Positions 42,666 through 50,942 are shown, counted from the stretch's first letter. The stretch: 64,000 nucleotides of DNA from Candidatus Binatia bacterium (GCA_035631035.1 DASQJL010000060.1:62001-126000), one strand, 5' to 3'. The notes: generated by a model not told the origin, from the sequence alone. Translations and numbers: made by a program.

Positions 42666-42729
42666 GCCTCGCTTTGCTCTCCGGCACGCGAAGCCTCCCC
42701 ACCGCGAAGACTCCACCCGAGGACCAACG

Positions 42730-42766
42730 AAAACCTCCGACCGCGGCGTCCGCGACCGGAGGTTTT
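42730..42766. terminator. bidirectional intrinsic terminator
   Basis: AAAACCTCCG (42730-42739) and CGGAGGTTTT (42757-42766) pair perfectly, with an inner CGCGG/CCGCG stem, giving T4 tails on both strands. It would stop the csbD-side minus transcript and anything reading in from the small RNA on the plus strand. Confidence 0.75.
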
Positions 42767-42767
42767 G

Positions 42768-42860
42768 AAGCGGGGGCCCTTCCATCTATGGGAATGGGTT
42801 GGGTGGGGAACCGCCCGATTCCCGTGGGAAGGCCAATTGGAGGAGGAGGGCCCCCCGCTT
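42768..42860 (-). ncRNA. large nested hairpin between CsbD and its terminator
   Basis: AAGCGGGGGCCCT (42768-42780) pairs with AGGGCCCCCCGCTT (42847-42860) with one bulged base. Inside, CCTTCC pairs with GGAAGG and GGGAAT with ATTCCC. On the minus strand it lies between csbD and the terminator, so it is either a structured 3' end or a processed small RNA. Confidence 0.45.
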
Positions 42861-42887
42861 GGGCTTCTACGAGGATTTTATTGCGGC

Positions 42888-43100
42888 CTAGGGGCGCGAC
42901 ACCTCGAGCATGTCGGTCCACTCGCGGACCTGGCGCTCGGCTTCCTCGCGCGCAATGCCATAGTGCTCCTGCAGCTTCCCGACGAGCTTGTCCCGCCGTC
43001 CGCTGATGACGTCAACTTCGTCGTTGGTGAGGCGTCCCCACTGCTCACGGACGCGTCCCTTGAATTCCTTCCAGTTGCCTTCGACGGTGTCCCAGTTCAT
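42888..43100 (-). CDS. CsbD family stress protein
   Basis: 70 residues, full-length CsbD: MNWDTVEGNWKEFKGRVREQWGRLTNDEVDVISGRRDKLVGKLQ, then YGIAREEAERQVREW. A small, acidic, probably helical general-stress protein; the molecular role is unknown. In Bacillus subtilis csbD is a sigma-B gene; here a sigma-54-like promoter precedes it. Start ATG 43100 with GAGGGATGAG. Confidence 0.95.
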   Translation of the reverse strand: MNWDTVEGNWKEFKGRVREQWGRLTNDEVDVISGRRDKLVGKLQEHYGIAREEAERQVREWTDMLEVSRP

Positions 43101-43267
43101 CTCATCCCTCGCTGGAGCGTCGGATCGCTCGAAAGGTGCTTGTCGTGAGCCGGCACGGAACGGCGTGCCTGCTCAGCTCAGCACCCGTGATCGCTGGAAT
43201 GTCGCTTCAGGTATCTGGAGCCGGGTCGAGATTCCTTCGCTCCGTGAACTCGTCGGATGTTCACCTA

Positions 43268-43283
43268 GCAGCCTCCGTGCCGA
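43268..43283 (-). promoter_or_regulatory. sigma-54-type promoter for csbD
   Basis: Minus-strand CGGCACGGAGGCTGCT: GGCACG exact, TGCT exact, spacing ten. The leader would be about 155 bases. Confidence 0.68.
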
Positions 43284-43311
43284 TTCCAGATTGGGCGTAA
43301 GTTCTTGGAAA

Positions 43312-43374
43312 CAGCGGGGTGAGCGGCCCGAGGCCGCTCCGCTACCCATGTAAGTCCTGGAAAACCCCGCTGTA
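43312..43374 (-). terminator. nested hairpin after the YflT-type gene
   Basis: ACAGCGGGGT (43312-43321) pairs with ACCCCGCTGT (43365-43374). Between them AGCGGCC-CGA-GGCCGCT (43323-43339) forms a seven-pair hairpin. It sits 20 bases past the stop of the minus-strand stress gene and before the csbD promoter. It is probably a transcript end or roadblock, although no T-run follows it. Confidence 0.45.
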
Positions 43375-43394
43375 CCGTGTACAAATGGGGTCGC

Positions 43395-43889
43395 TCAGGC
43401 CCGGCCGACCTTCTCGGCGCCCGCGGCTTCCAAAATGTCACGCGCCACCTTCTGCCGATCGTCGTGGGCATAGACGCCCAGCAGGATGCCGCCCTTCTCG
43501 ATCTCCTTGTCGTAGAACTTGGCCTCGTGCTCCGGAATCCCGAGTCCGATCAAGGCACCCGTCAGTCCGCCCGCCGCGGCGCCCGCTCCCAGCCCAGCCA
43601 GGGCGGCGACGACCGGTCCGGCGGCCACGAGGGCGAGTCCCGGAATGACCAGCGATCCGACCGCCGCGAGTCCCGCGGCCACCGCACCGATGACGCCGCC
43701 GACCGTGGCTCCGGTCGCCGTTCCCTCGGGTACCTTGGAACCCTTCTTCACGGCGAACTCACGGCCGCGCGTGGACTCCGACATCAGAAGGCTGACGTCC
43801 TCCGGCGCGAAGCCGGCGCGGGTCAGCTCATCCACGGCCATTTCGGCCGCGGCTCTGGAATTGAAGATGGCCGTCACGAGCTTCGACAT
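43395..43889 (-). CDS. YflT-like heat-induced stress protein
   Basis: 164 residues. The N-terminus LVTAIFNSRAAAEMAVDELTRAGFAPEDVSLLMSE is the YflT (general stress protein 17M-like) domain. A long Gly/Ala hydrophobic stretch (about 58-118) probably forms a hairpin in the membrane. The C-terminus returns to YflT-like sequence (GGILLGVYAHDDRQKVARDILEAAGA). Start ATG 43889 with AGGAGG. Confidence 0.87.
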   Translation of the reverse strand: MSKLVTAIFNSRAAAEMAVDELTRAGFAPEDVSLLMSESTRGREFAVKKGSKVPEGTATGATVGGVIGAVAAGLAAVGSLVIPGLALVAAGPVVAALAGLGAGAAAGGLTGALIGLGIPEHEAKFYDKEIEKGGILLGVYAHDDRQKVARDILEAAGAEKVGRA

Positions 43890-43977
43890 GACTTCCTCCT
43901 GTTTGAAGAAAAGGGCGCGTCGGTGACTTCGTTGCCCCGCGCTGCGTCCGCGGCTGCTCTGCTGCGGGGCGGCGGAT

Positions 43978-43993
43978 CGCAGGGTTCGTGCCA
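43978..43993 (-). promoter_or_regulatory. sigma-54-type promoter for the YflT-like gene
   Basis: Minus-strand TGGCACGAACCCTGCG: TGGCACG perfect, TGC present, spacing ten. The leader is about 75 bases. It is divergent from the next site. Confidence 0.7.
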
Positions 43994-44053
43994 CGACGCT
44001 TCGCTGGACCGGAGGGATCGCCCTCGGCGGCGGGGGGCGTACCGGCTCTTAGC

Positions 44054-44069
44054 GGGCATGTGTTCTGCT
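44054..44069 (+). promoter_or_regulatory. sigma-54-type promoter for the glycosyltransferase/debranching operon
   Basis: GGGCATGTGTTCTGCT: GGCA, G and TGCT match, spacing ten. The predicted start is near 44080, 70 bases before the ATG. Confidence 0.62.
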
Positions 44070-44149
44070 AAACATCGGTCTGCTGCGCCAGCGTGGGGCC
44101 ATCACGTCACCCATTCCAAGCTCCTCCGAGCGCGGAGGTTCGTCACTCC

Positions 44150-45205
44150 ATGAAGATCGCCCAGGTCGCTCCGCTCCACGAGTCGGTGCCCCCGCGGCTC
44201 TACGGCGGAACGGAGCGTGTCGTCTCGTATCTGACCGAAGAGCTCGTTTCCCTGGGACACCAGGTCACCCTGTTCGCAAGCGGCGATTCCGTGACCGCCG
44301 CCGAGTTGATCCCCGGATCCGCGACCGCGCTCCGGCTGAACGCCTCTGCCGGCGACCCGATCGCCGCGCACCTGCTGCTGCTCGAGAAGGTGTTTCAGCA
44401 GGCGCACCGCTTCGACGTGGTCCATTTCCACTGCGACTACCTGCACTTCCCCCTATCGCGCCGGAGCCGCCTTCCGAACGTCACGACGCTGCACGGCCGC
44501 CTGGATCTTCCGGAACTGGCGCCGCTCTACCGCGAGTTCGCGAGCCTCCCGCTCGTCTCCATCTCGAACGCCCAGCGGGCGCCGCTCCCGTGGGCCGGGT
44601 GGCGCGCGACGGTCTATCATGGACTGCCGGAGTCCGCGTGGACGCCGCGGCTCGGTCCGGGCGCCTACCTCGCGGTGCTGGGGCGCGTCTCCCCGGAGAA
44701 GGGGGTGGACGTCGCGATCGAGATCGCGCGGCGCGCCGGCGTCCCGCTGCGCATCGCCGCGAAGGTGGACCGCTCCGACCGGGACTACTTCGACGCGGTG
44801 ATCCGCCCGCTCCTGGACGAGCCGGGCGTGGAGTTCCTGGGTGAGATCGGCGAGGCGGACAAGGAGGCGTTCCTGGGCAATGCCATGGCCCTCCTCTTCC
44901 CCATCGACTGGCCCGAGCCGTTCGGTCTGGTCATGATCGAAGCGATGGCGTGCGGCACGCCGGTGATCGCCTACCCGCGGGGCTCGGTCCCCGAGGTGCT
45001 CGACGACGGAGCGACGGGATTCGTGGTGTCGGGCGTCGAGGAGGCCGTGGCGGCCGTGGAGCGGCTGGGCGCGATCGACCGCTCGCGCGTGCGGCGCGTC
45101 TTCGAGCGCCGCTTCTCGGCGCGCCGCATGGCGCGCGACTACCTCGACGTCTACGCCGGCATCGCGCAGCCGGAGCACCCGAGAGCGTATGCCGACCGAA
45201 GCTGA
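44150..45205 (+). CDS. GT4 family glycosyltransferase
   Basis: 351 residues. MKIAQVAPLHESVPPRLYGGTERVVSYLTEELVSLGHQVTLFASGDS is the classic GT4 N-terminus. The donor site has LGRVSPEKGVDVAIEIA and EPFGLVMIEAMACGTPVIAYPRGSVPEV with the E-x7-E motif. Start ATG 44150 with GGAGG. It overlaps the debranching enzyme by 17 bases. Context suggests a storage or protective glucan. Confidence 0.92.
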   Translation: MKIAQVAPLHESVPPRLYGGTERVVSYLTEELVSLGHQVTLFASGDSVTAAELIPGSATALRLNASAGDPIAAHLLLLEKVFQQAHRFDVVHFHCDYLHFPLSRRSRLPNVTTLHGRLDLPELAPLYREFASLPLVSISNAQRAPLPWAGWRATVYHGLPESAWTPRLGPGAYLAVLGRVSPEKGVDVAIEIARRAGVPLRIAAKVDRSDRDYFDAVIRPLLDEPGVEFLGEIGEADKEAFLGNAMALLFPIDWPEPFGLVMIEAMACGTPVIAYPRGSVPEVLDDGATGFVVSGVEEAVAAVERLGAIDRSRVRRVFERRFSARRMARDYLDVYAGIAQPEHPRAYADRS

Positions 45206-47369
45206 CGACCTGATCCAGATCCAGGATCAGTTCTACATCCTGGCAAGCTCGACGCGGATCGACGATCGCACGCACGTCCTGAAGCATGGGGACTCGATGG
45301 CCGTGCTCGACCGCTTCGGCGACGTGGCGCCGGTGGGCTTCGGCGAGCTGGGCCTCTACCACGACGGCACCCGATTCCTCTCCCGGCTGGGGCTCACGAT
45401 CGGCTGGCACCGGCCGCTCCTGCTCTCGTCGACGGTCACGCGGGACAATACGCGCGTCGTCGTGGACCTCACGAACCCCGATCTGCCGATCGGCGAGGGC
45501 GTGGTCATTCCGCGCGGCACCCTTCACGTGTCGCGGGAGATGCTCCTCTGGGACGGCGTCTGCTACGAGCGGATCCGCGTCACCAACCACGGCCTGGCCA
45601 CGGTGACGGTGCCAATGGGACTCACCTTCGACGCCGACTTCGCCGACATCTTCGAGGTCCGCGGCACCAAGCGCCTCCAGCGGGGACGGCGCCTGCCTCC
45701 CGAGAACGAGTCGGCCGGCGTTCTCCGCTTCGACTACGAAGGGCGGGACCACGTGCGGCGCACCACGCGGATCGTCTGCTCCACGCCGGCCGACACGGCT
45801 TCCGGAGGCGAGCTGCGCTTCGACCTTTCCCTGGAGGAGCATGCGTTCTGGGAGCTCCTCACCACGTTCGCTTTCGAGACCGGGCGGGCGCGCCCGGAGC
45901 CGGTGCCCTACGACGAGGCGCTCCGGGGCCTGGCGCAGTCGATGGAGCAGGGCTGCCGCGGCGATTGCGGCATCCGCTCCTCCAACGCCTTCTTCAACGA
46001 CTGGCTCCGCCGCTCCCTGGCCGACATCCACATGATGACCACCGACACGCCGACCGGCCCCTACCCCTACGCCGGCGTCCCCTGGTTCAGCACCCCGTTC
46101 GGCCGTGACGGGATCATCACCGCGCTGGAGACGCTCTGGGTCAATCCCTGGATCGCCCGCGGCGTGCTCGCCTATCTCGCGGCCACGCAGGCGGACGCGG
46201 TGAACGACGAGCGCGATGCCCAGCCGGGAAAGATCCTGCACGAGGCGCGGGGCGGCGAGATGGCGGCCCTGGGCGAGGTGCCCTTCGGCCGCTACTACGG
46301 CAGCGTGGACGCCACGCCCCTGTTCGTGATGCTGGCCGGCGCCTATTACGAGCGGACGGGAGACCGTGAGCTGGCCGCGGCGCTCTGGCCTCACGTCGAG
46401 CGCGCGCTCGCGTGGATCGAGGGGGACGGAGATCCGGACCGGGACGGCTTCGTCGAGTACGCGCGCCAGTCGTCCACGGGGCTGGTGCAGCAGGGGTGGA
46501 AGGATTCCTTCGACTCGGTCTTCCACGCGGACGGGTCGCTCGCCGATCCGCCCATCGCGCTCTGCGAGGTGCAGGGCTACGTGTTCGCGGCCTACCACGC
46601 GGCGGCCGCGCTGGCCGGCGTCCTCGGCGACGAGAACGAGTCGGCGCGGCTGGCCATGCGCGCCGAGGCGCTGCGTGCCCGCTTCGAAGAGGCGTTCTGG
46701 TGCGAGGAGATCGCATCCTACGCCCTGGCCCTCGACGGGGCCAAGAAGCCCTGCCGGGTGCGAACGTCGAATCCGGGCCACTGTCTCTACACCGGGATCG
46801 CCTCGAAGGAGCGCGCCGCGCGGATGGCCGACACCCTGTTGAGCGAGGATTTTTTCACGGGATGGGGACTGCGCACCGTCTCGTCGCGCGAAGCGCGGTA
46901 CAACCCGATGTCCTATCACGACGGATCGGTCTGGCCGCACGACAACGCGATCGTGGCGGCCGGCCTCTCGCGGTACGGGTTCCGCCACGCCGCGTCCCGG
47001 CTGCTCGGGGGGCTCTTCGACGCGACGCTCCACTTCGACCTGCACCGCACCCCGGAGCTCTTCTGCGGCTTCGCCCGCCGGTCGGGCGCGGGGCCCATTC
47101 TCTACCCCGTCGCCTGCGCCCCCCAATCGTGGGCTGCCGGCGCGCCCTTCCTCTTCCTGCAGGCCTGCCTCGGCCTCACCATCGACGCTCCGCGCCGGAC
47201 CATCACGCTGCACCGCCCCGTCCTGCCCGAGAGCGTGGAGCAGATCTCCCTGGGAGAGCTCGCCGTCGGCGACGCCCAGGTCGAGCTCTCCTTCCAGTCC
47301 CACGAGCACGGCGTGGACGTGAACGTCCTCCGCAAGCGGGGGGAAGTCGAGGTCATCGTCATCAAGTAG
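45189..47369 (+). CDS. amylo-alpha-1,6-glucosidase/glycogen-debranching-type enzyme
   Basis: 726 residues. The N-terminal beta-rich domain (about 15-215: LKHGDSMAVLDRFGDVAPVGFGELGLYHDGTRFLSRL) is the bacterial GDE N-terminal domain. An (alpha/alpha)6 barrel follows, with VPWFSTPFGRDGIITALETLWV, GWKDSFDSVFHADG and GLRTVSSREARYNPMSYHDGSVWPHDNAIVAAGL (catalytic Asp/Glu region). It hydrolyses alpha-1,6 or related glucosidic bonds in the cytoplasm. Translation is probably coupled to the overlapping glycosyltransferase gene. Confidence 0.9.
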   Translation: MPTEADDLIQIQDQFYILASSTRIDDRTHVLKHGDSMAVLDRFGDVAPVGFGELGLYHDGTRFLSRLGLTIGWHRPLLLSSTVTRDNTRVVVDLTNPDLPIGEGVVIPRGTLHVSREMLLWDGVCYERIRVTNHGLATVTVPMGLTFDADFADIFEVRGTKRLQRGRRLPPENESAGVLRFDYEGRDHVRRTTRIVCSTPADTASGGELRFDLSLEEHAFWELLTTFAFETGRARPEPVPYDEALRGLAQSMEQGCRGDCGIRSSNAFFNDWLRRSLADIHMMTTDTPTGPYPYAGVPWFSTPFGRDGIITALETLWVNPWIARGVLAYLAATQADAVNDERDAQPGKILHEARGGEMAALGEVPFGRYYGSVDATPLFVMLAGAYYERTGDRELAAALWPHVERALAWIEGDGDPDRDGFVEYARQSSTGLVQQGWKDSFDSVFHADGSLADPPIALCEVQGYVFAAYHAAAALAGVLGDENESARLAMRAEALRARFEEAFWCEEIASYALALDGAKKPCRVRTSNPGHCLYTGIASKERAARMADTLLSEDFFTGWGLRTVSSREARYNPMSYHDGSVWPHDNAIVAAGLSRYGFRHAASRLLGGLFDATLHFDLHRTPELFCGFARRSGAGPILYPVACAPQSWAAGAPFLFLQACLGLTIDAPRRTITLHRPVLPESVEQISLGELAVGDAQVELSFQSHEHGVDVNVLRKRGEVEVIVIK

Positions 47370-47373
47370 CCCG

Positions 47374-48729
47374 CTACTGCACCGCCGCCGCGTAGTTGTT
47401 CAGCCGGTTGTACATGGTCTTGAGGCTGATCCCCAGCACTTCCGCGGCCTTCCGCTTGTCCCCGCCGTACTGCTCCAGCGTGGCCAGGATGAAGTAGCGC
47501 TCGATGTCCGAGAGCGACATCCCCACCTTGATCGCCTCGGGGGCGGCCCCGTCGCCGGCCGCGGTAGCGGCCGCGGCCGCGTTGACCGGCAGCGCGTCCA
47601 TCTCGATCACCTCGTCCGACATGATGTACTCGCGGCGGATCAGGTTCTTCAGCTCGCGCACGTTCCCCGGCCAGGCGTACGACGCCATGCGCCGCCGCGC
47701 GTTCGGACTGAAGCGCTTCGTGAATCCCTCCTCGCGGTTGATCTGCGCCAGGAAGTGTTCGGCCAGGAGCTCGATGTCGCCGTTGCGCTCCTTGAGGGGC
47801 GGAAGCTGGATCGGAAAGACGTTCAGACGGTAGAGGAGATCCTCCCGGAACTTCCCCTCCCGCACCGCGGCCTCGGGCGACCGGTTGCTGGCCGCGATCA
47901 CCCGGACGTCCACCTCGATCAGGCTGTCGCCGCCCACCCTCATGATCGTCCCGGTCTCGAGCACCCGGAGCAGCTTCACCTGCAGGTCGAGCGGCATCTC
48001 GGTGATCTCGTCGAGAAAGAGCGTCCCCCCCGAGGCGCGCTCGAAATAGCCGCGGTGCATCTGGGCGGCGCCCGTGAAGCTGCCGCGCTCGTGTCCGAAC
48101 AGCTCGCTTTCCATCAGATTCGGGGGCACGGCGCCGCAGTTGAGCGGCAGAAACGGCTGCTTCTTGCGGCGGCCGACCTCGTGGATGGTGGCAGCCACTT
48201 CTTCCTTACCGGTGCCGCTGAGACCCACGAGGAGCACGGTCGCGTCGGTCGGGGAGACGCGCACGATCAGGTCGTAGACCTTCTGCATCGCCGTGGAGTT
48301 CCCGATCAGCCGGCCGAACCGCCCCAGCTGGCGCAGCTCGTCGCGGAGGGTCCCGATCTCCTCCTTCAGCGCGAGCGTGCGCGAGACGTTCTGGAGAACC
48401 GTTTTCAGGCGCCGGAAATCGACCGGCTTGGTCAGGTAGTCGAGCACGCCGGTCCGAAGGGCGGCGACCGCGGAGTCCACGGTCGCGTTTCCCGTGATCA
48501 GGATCACTTCGGTGCGATGGGTGGGATCGAGCTCGGCGAACAGGTCGAGCCCGCTTCCGTCCGGCAGCATCAGGTCCACCAGAACGACGTCCGGAGGCGT
48601 CTGGCTCAGACGGCTCCGCGCGTCGGCCAGCGTTCCCGCCGTGACGGTGGCGAAACCTTCGCTCTCAACCAGCTCCGCGAGCGCGGAGAGACTGTTCGGT
48701 TCGTCATCGACGACCAGGGCAACAGGCAT
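47374..48729 (-). CDS. NtrC-type sigma-54-dependent response regulator
   Basis: 451 residues. The receiver domain (1-120) has Asp52 in LVDLMLPDGSG. The AAA+ domain (about 140-380) has Walker A GLSGTGKEE, GSFTGA (the sigma-54 contact loop, a variant of GAFTGA), TLFLDEITEMP (Walker B) and RVIAASNR with the arginine finger in FREDLLYRLNVF. A Fis-type DNA-binding helix-turn-helix (about 415-448, KRKAAEVLGISLKTMYNRL) closes it. It activates RpoN promoters when phosphorylated. Encoded amid about seventeen sigma-54-like promoters, it is the natural candidate activator. Start ATG 48729 after AGGAG. Confidence 0.95.
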   Translation of the reverse strand: MPVALVVDDEPNSLSALAELVESEGFATVTAGTLADARSRLSQTPPDVVLVDLMLPDGSGLDLFAELDPTHRTEVILITGNATVDSAVAALRTGVLDYLTKPVDFRRLKTVLQNVSRTLALKEEIGTLRDELRQLGRFGRLIGNSTAMQKVYDLIVRVSPTDATVLLVGLSGTGKEEVAATIHEVGRRKKQPFLPLNCGAVPPNLMESELFGHERGSFTGAAQMHRGYFERASGGTLFLDEITEMPLDLQVKLLRVLETGTIMRVGGDSLIEVDVRVIAASNRSPEAAVREGKFREDLLYRLNVFPIQLPPLKERNGDIELLAEHFLAQINREEGFTKRFSPNARRRMASYAWPGNVRELKNLIRREYIMSDEVIEMDALPVNAAAAATAAGDGAAPEAIKVGMSLSDIERYFILATLEQYGGDKRKAAEVLGISLKTMYNRLNNYAAAVQ

Positions 48730-48743
48730 AAACGACGGATCTC

Positions 48744-49484
48744 CTATGAAATCAGGGGTACGAGGGGCACGGTAATGCCGAGCGTGGAGGAGCCGTCCGC
48801 TCCGGGTGCATCGTCGATCCTGGCGCCGAGCCCTTCCAGGATTTCGCGCGCGGCCGCCGCGCTCTCCGGCACGGCGGGCTCCCGCGTCAGGACTGCCGGC
48901 GGTACCGCCGCCAGCGTCAGCGTCGCCAGGCGGCGGTCCGCCTGCAGCGACAGCGTCAGATCGGCCCCCGGGGGGGCCGACTCCACGGCGTTCAAGATCA
49001 GCGCCGTGAGCGCGTGCGCCATCGCGTCGCGATCTCCCGCGACCGCCATCGGCACGTCGGCCAGGGTCGCCTTCAGCCGCAGCCTCCGGTGACGAGCGTA
49101 GGAATCGAACACGATCGCCAGCTCCTCGCAGAGCGCGCGCCAATCGAAGCGTGTGGTCGGATGAGCCGAGAGCTTCATCTGTCCGACCACCGCCGTCAGC
49201 ATCCGGTCGAGCGGCGGAATCTCGTTGGCGACGAGCGCCGCGTAACGGCGGATGCGGGCCAGGCTCTCGCCATCCACCTCGTCCTTGCCGGCGGCGCGCT
49301 GGAGCAGCTCGAGATTCAGCGTCATCGTATTCAGGAATCCATGCAGGTCGTGCGCCAGCACCGGGTACATGCGCCCCAGGTTCCGGAGGTGACGGGCGAG
49401 CAGTGCGTCCCGCTCCGGGGACCCCGCATCGGGCGTCGAAGTTTCGGCCCGGGGATCGGCGCTTTCCTGATCGTGAACGTGCAG
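48744..49484 (-). CDS. histidine-kinase-like protein with degenerate ATPase domain, probable CTG start
   Basis: 246 residues if begun at CTG 49484, which follows AAGGAGG by eight bases; ATG 49370 has no good ribosome site and would cut the helix leading into the His box. The dimerisation helix LRNLGRMYPVLAHDLHGFLNTMTLNLELL carries the phosphorylatable His. The second domain keeps an N-box-like LILNAVES but has no DxGxG or GxGxG ATP-lid motifs. This resembles ChpT-like phosphotransferases, which have a kinase fold without ATP binding. It lies 14 bases upstream of the NtrC-type gene, so it is very likely its partner. Confidence 0.7.
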   Translation of the reverse strand: MHVHDQESADPRAETSTPDAGSPERDALLARHLRNLGRMYPVLAHDLHGFLNTMTLNLELLQRAAGKDEVDGESLARIRRYAALVANEIPPLDRMLTAVVGQMKLSAHPTTRFDWRALCEELAIVFDSYARHRRLRLKATLADVPMAVAGDRDAMAHALTALILNAVESAPPGADLTLSLQADRRLATLTLAAVPPAVLTREPAVPESAAAAREILEGLGARIDDAPGADGSSTLGITVPLVPLIS

Positions 49485-49861
49485 GACTGGTTCCTCCTTC
49501 GGCGCGGCGTCCGTCCTCCCGGGTCAGGGTGGACGGATCGGTTCGGCGGGCCCGGTTGCGGGCGCACCCGGAGCCGTCCGCCGAACGCGGAGCTGCCCCT
49601 AAGTTTGGGGGTCCGCCGGGGCCGATTCAAGCAAGGGTTTGATCCCCTTCCCCTGGTGGCCTTGTCCTTGCACGACCCCCTCGTATGCGGAACCGCGCCG
49701 AAGGGAAGTCGTATCGTGCGCGTGCCGCGTCGGGATTTCGCGAGCCGCCGGTCCGGGACACGGCAGGAGCCGCGCCGGACCGCTACGGTAATTGTAACAA
49801 CGCCGCCGCGCTCGCGACAGTGAATCCCGTACCGCCACGTACCACCCGATGGGAGGCAGCC
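49485..49861. other. intergenic region between the kinase-like gene and YtxH
   Basis: About 377 bases between divergent units. The only clear signal is the plus-strand sigma-54 site at 49657-49672. No sigma-54-like site was found for the minus-strand regulator pair, and no repeats or coding sequence were seen. Confidence 0.55.
49657..49672 (+). promoter_or_regulatory. sigma-54-type promoter for the YtxH/DUF892 unit
   Basis: TGGCCTTGTCCTTGCA: TGGC and TTGCA exact, spacing ten. The leader would be about 178 bases. Confidence 0.68.
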
Positions 49862-50176
49862 ATGTACGAACTGCAGCAGTCGAACGTCGATGCCGCGCCG
49901 GCCGGAAAGCGCGGGATGTCGTTTGCCGTCGGCGCGATCGTGGGCGCCGGCATCGCACTCCTTCTCGCCCCCACGCCCGGCAAGGACGTGCGGCGCCGAC
50001 TGGGCACCACCGCCCGCAAGGTCGGGACGGGAGCGAAGGACATCATCGGCAAGGCTCGCGGGACCATGGAGGGCGTGCGCGAGGATGCGCGCGTGGCCGT
50101 GGATCGCGGGCGCGAGTCGTTCAACCAGGCCCGCCAGCCGGTGAACCGGCCGGGCTTCCAGACCCACGCCGGCTGA
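49862..50176 (+). CDS. YtxH-domain protein
   Basis: 104 residues. RGMSFAVGAIVGAGIALLLAPTPGKDVRRRLGTTARKVGTGAKDIIGKARG is the YtxH membrane-plus-helix motif, and the tail is basic and Arg/Pro-rich. Paralogue of the 37160-37537 protein. Start ATG 49862 with GGGAGG. First of three small stress genes in the unit. Confidence 0.88.
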   Translation: MYELQQSNVDAAPAGKRGMSFAVGAIVGAGIALLLAPTPGKDVRRRLGTTARKVGTGAKDIIGKARGTMEGVREDARVAVDRGRESFNQARQPVNRPGFQTHAG

Positions 50177-50209
50177 CCCTCGCGGAGCCGGCCGCGCAAG
50201 GAGCGCGTC

Positions 50210-50719
50210 ATGCAAGTCGATTCGTTGGAGAAACTCTATGTCGACCAGCTTCGGGACATCTACGACGCCGAGAACCAGCTCGTGCGCGCCCTCCCGAAGA
50301 TGGCCAAGGCCGCGACGTCCCCCGAGCTTCGAACGGCGTTCGAAGACCATCTCGAGAAGACGCGCGGTCACGTGCGCCGGCTCGACGAGATCTTCCGCAG
50401 CCTGGGACACCCCTCGAAGGGAAAGTCGTGCAAGGCCATGATCGGCCTGATCGAAGAGGGTGAGGAGATCGTGAAGGGCGACTCCGAACCGAGCGTCAGG
50501 GATGCCGGCCTGATCGCGGCGGCCCAGAAGGTGGAGCACTACGAGATCGCTTCCTACGGGACGCTCCGCACCTTCGCCGAATTCCGCGGCGACCGCCAGG
50601 CGGCGCAGTCCCTCCAGGAGACCCTCGACGAGGAGTACGAGGCCGACAAGACCCTGACTCAGGTCGCGGAGTCCCAGATCAACGTTCAGGCCGCGGAGCG
50701 TGGCCCGGAGCGCCGGTAG
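50210..50719 (+). CDS. DUF892 ferritin-like protein (YciE/YciF family)
   Basis: 169 residues forming a four-helix ferritin-like bundle. LEKLYVDQLRDIYDAENQLVRALPKMAKAATSPELRTAFEDHLEKTRGHV and HYEIASYGTLRTFAEFRGD carry the usual Glu/His di-metal ligands (E near 20, E and H near 47-51, and HYE). Linked to osmotic and oxidative stress in enterobacteria. Starts 33 bases after the YtxH stop. Confidence 0.92.
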   Translation: MQVDSLEKLYVDQLRDIYDAENQLVRALPKMAKAATSPELRTAFEDHLEKTRGHVRRLDEIFRSLGHPSKGKSCKAMIGLIEEGEEIVKGDSEPSVRDAGLIAAAQKVEHYEIASYGTLRTFAEFRGDRQAAQSLQETLDEEYEADKTLTQVAESQINVQAAERGPERR

Positions 50720-50747
50720 TCCGGCGCACCGAGAAAGGAGCAGGGTC

Positions 50748-50942
50748 ATGATGCAGCAGGGAGAGAAGTATCAGTGCACGAACGAGGACTGCGGTTGCCA
50801 GATCAGCGTGACGAAGGCGTCGCAGATCGAAGAGTCCGAGGCCCAGAACCCGACGTGCTGCTGCGGCGAGGAGATGGAGCTGATGGAAACGGGCGCCCGC
50901 AGCGGTACGCAGAGCTCGCGTTCCCGTTCGGAATCGCGCTAG
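50748..50942 (+). CDS. small cysteine-rich, probable metal-binding protein
   Basis: 64 residues. Cys10, Cys15, Cys17 and the run Cys37-Cys38-Cys39 form two clusters suited to one zinc or iron site (rubredoxin- or zinc-ribbon-like), followed by a Ser/Arg-rich tail. Start ATG 50748 with AAAGGAG; the next codon is also ATG. It is probably the last gene of the stress unit. Confidence 0.8.
   Translation: MMQQGEKYQCTNEDCGCQISVTKASQIEESEAQNPTCCCGEEMELMETGARSGTQSSRSRSESR

Larger units (their letters stand above)
42229..42887. other. structured intergenic region between topoisomerase IB and CsbD
   Basis: About 660 bases with no credible coding sequence. In order it holds the topoisomerase promoter, a second possible sigma-54 site (plus strand), an inverted repeat and a 22-base perfect palindrome, a rod-like small RNA candidate, a bidirectional terminator and another nested hairpin. 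Each is listed separately. Confidence 0.7.
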
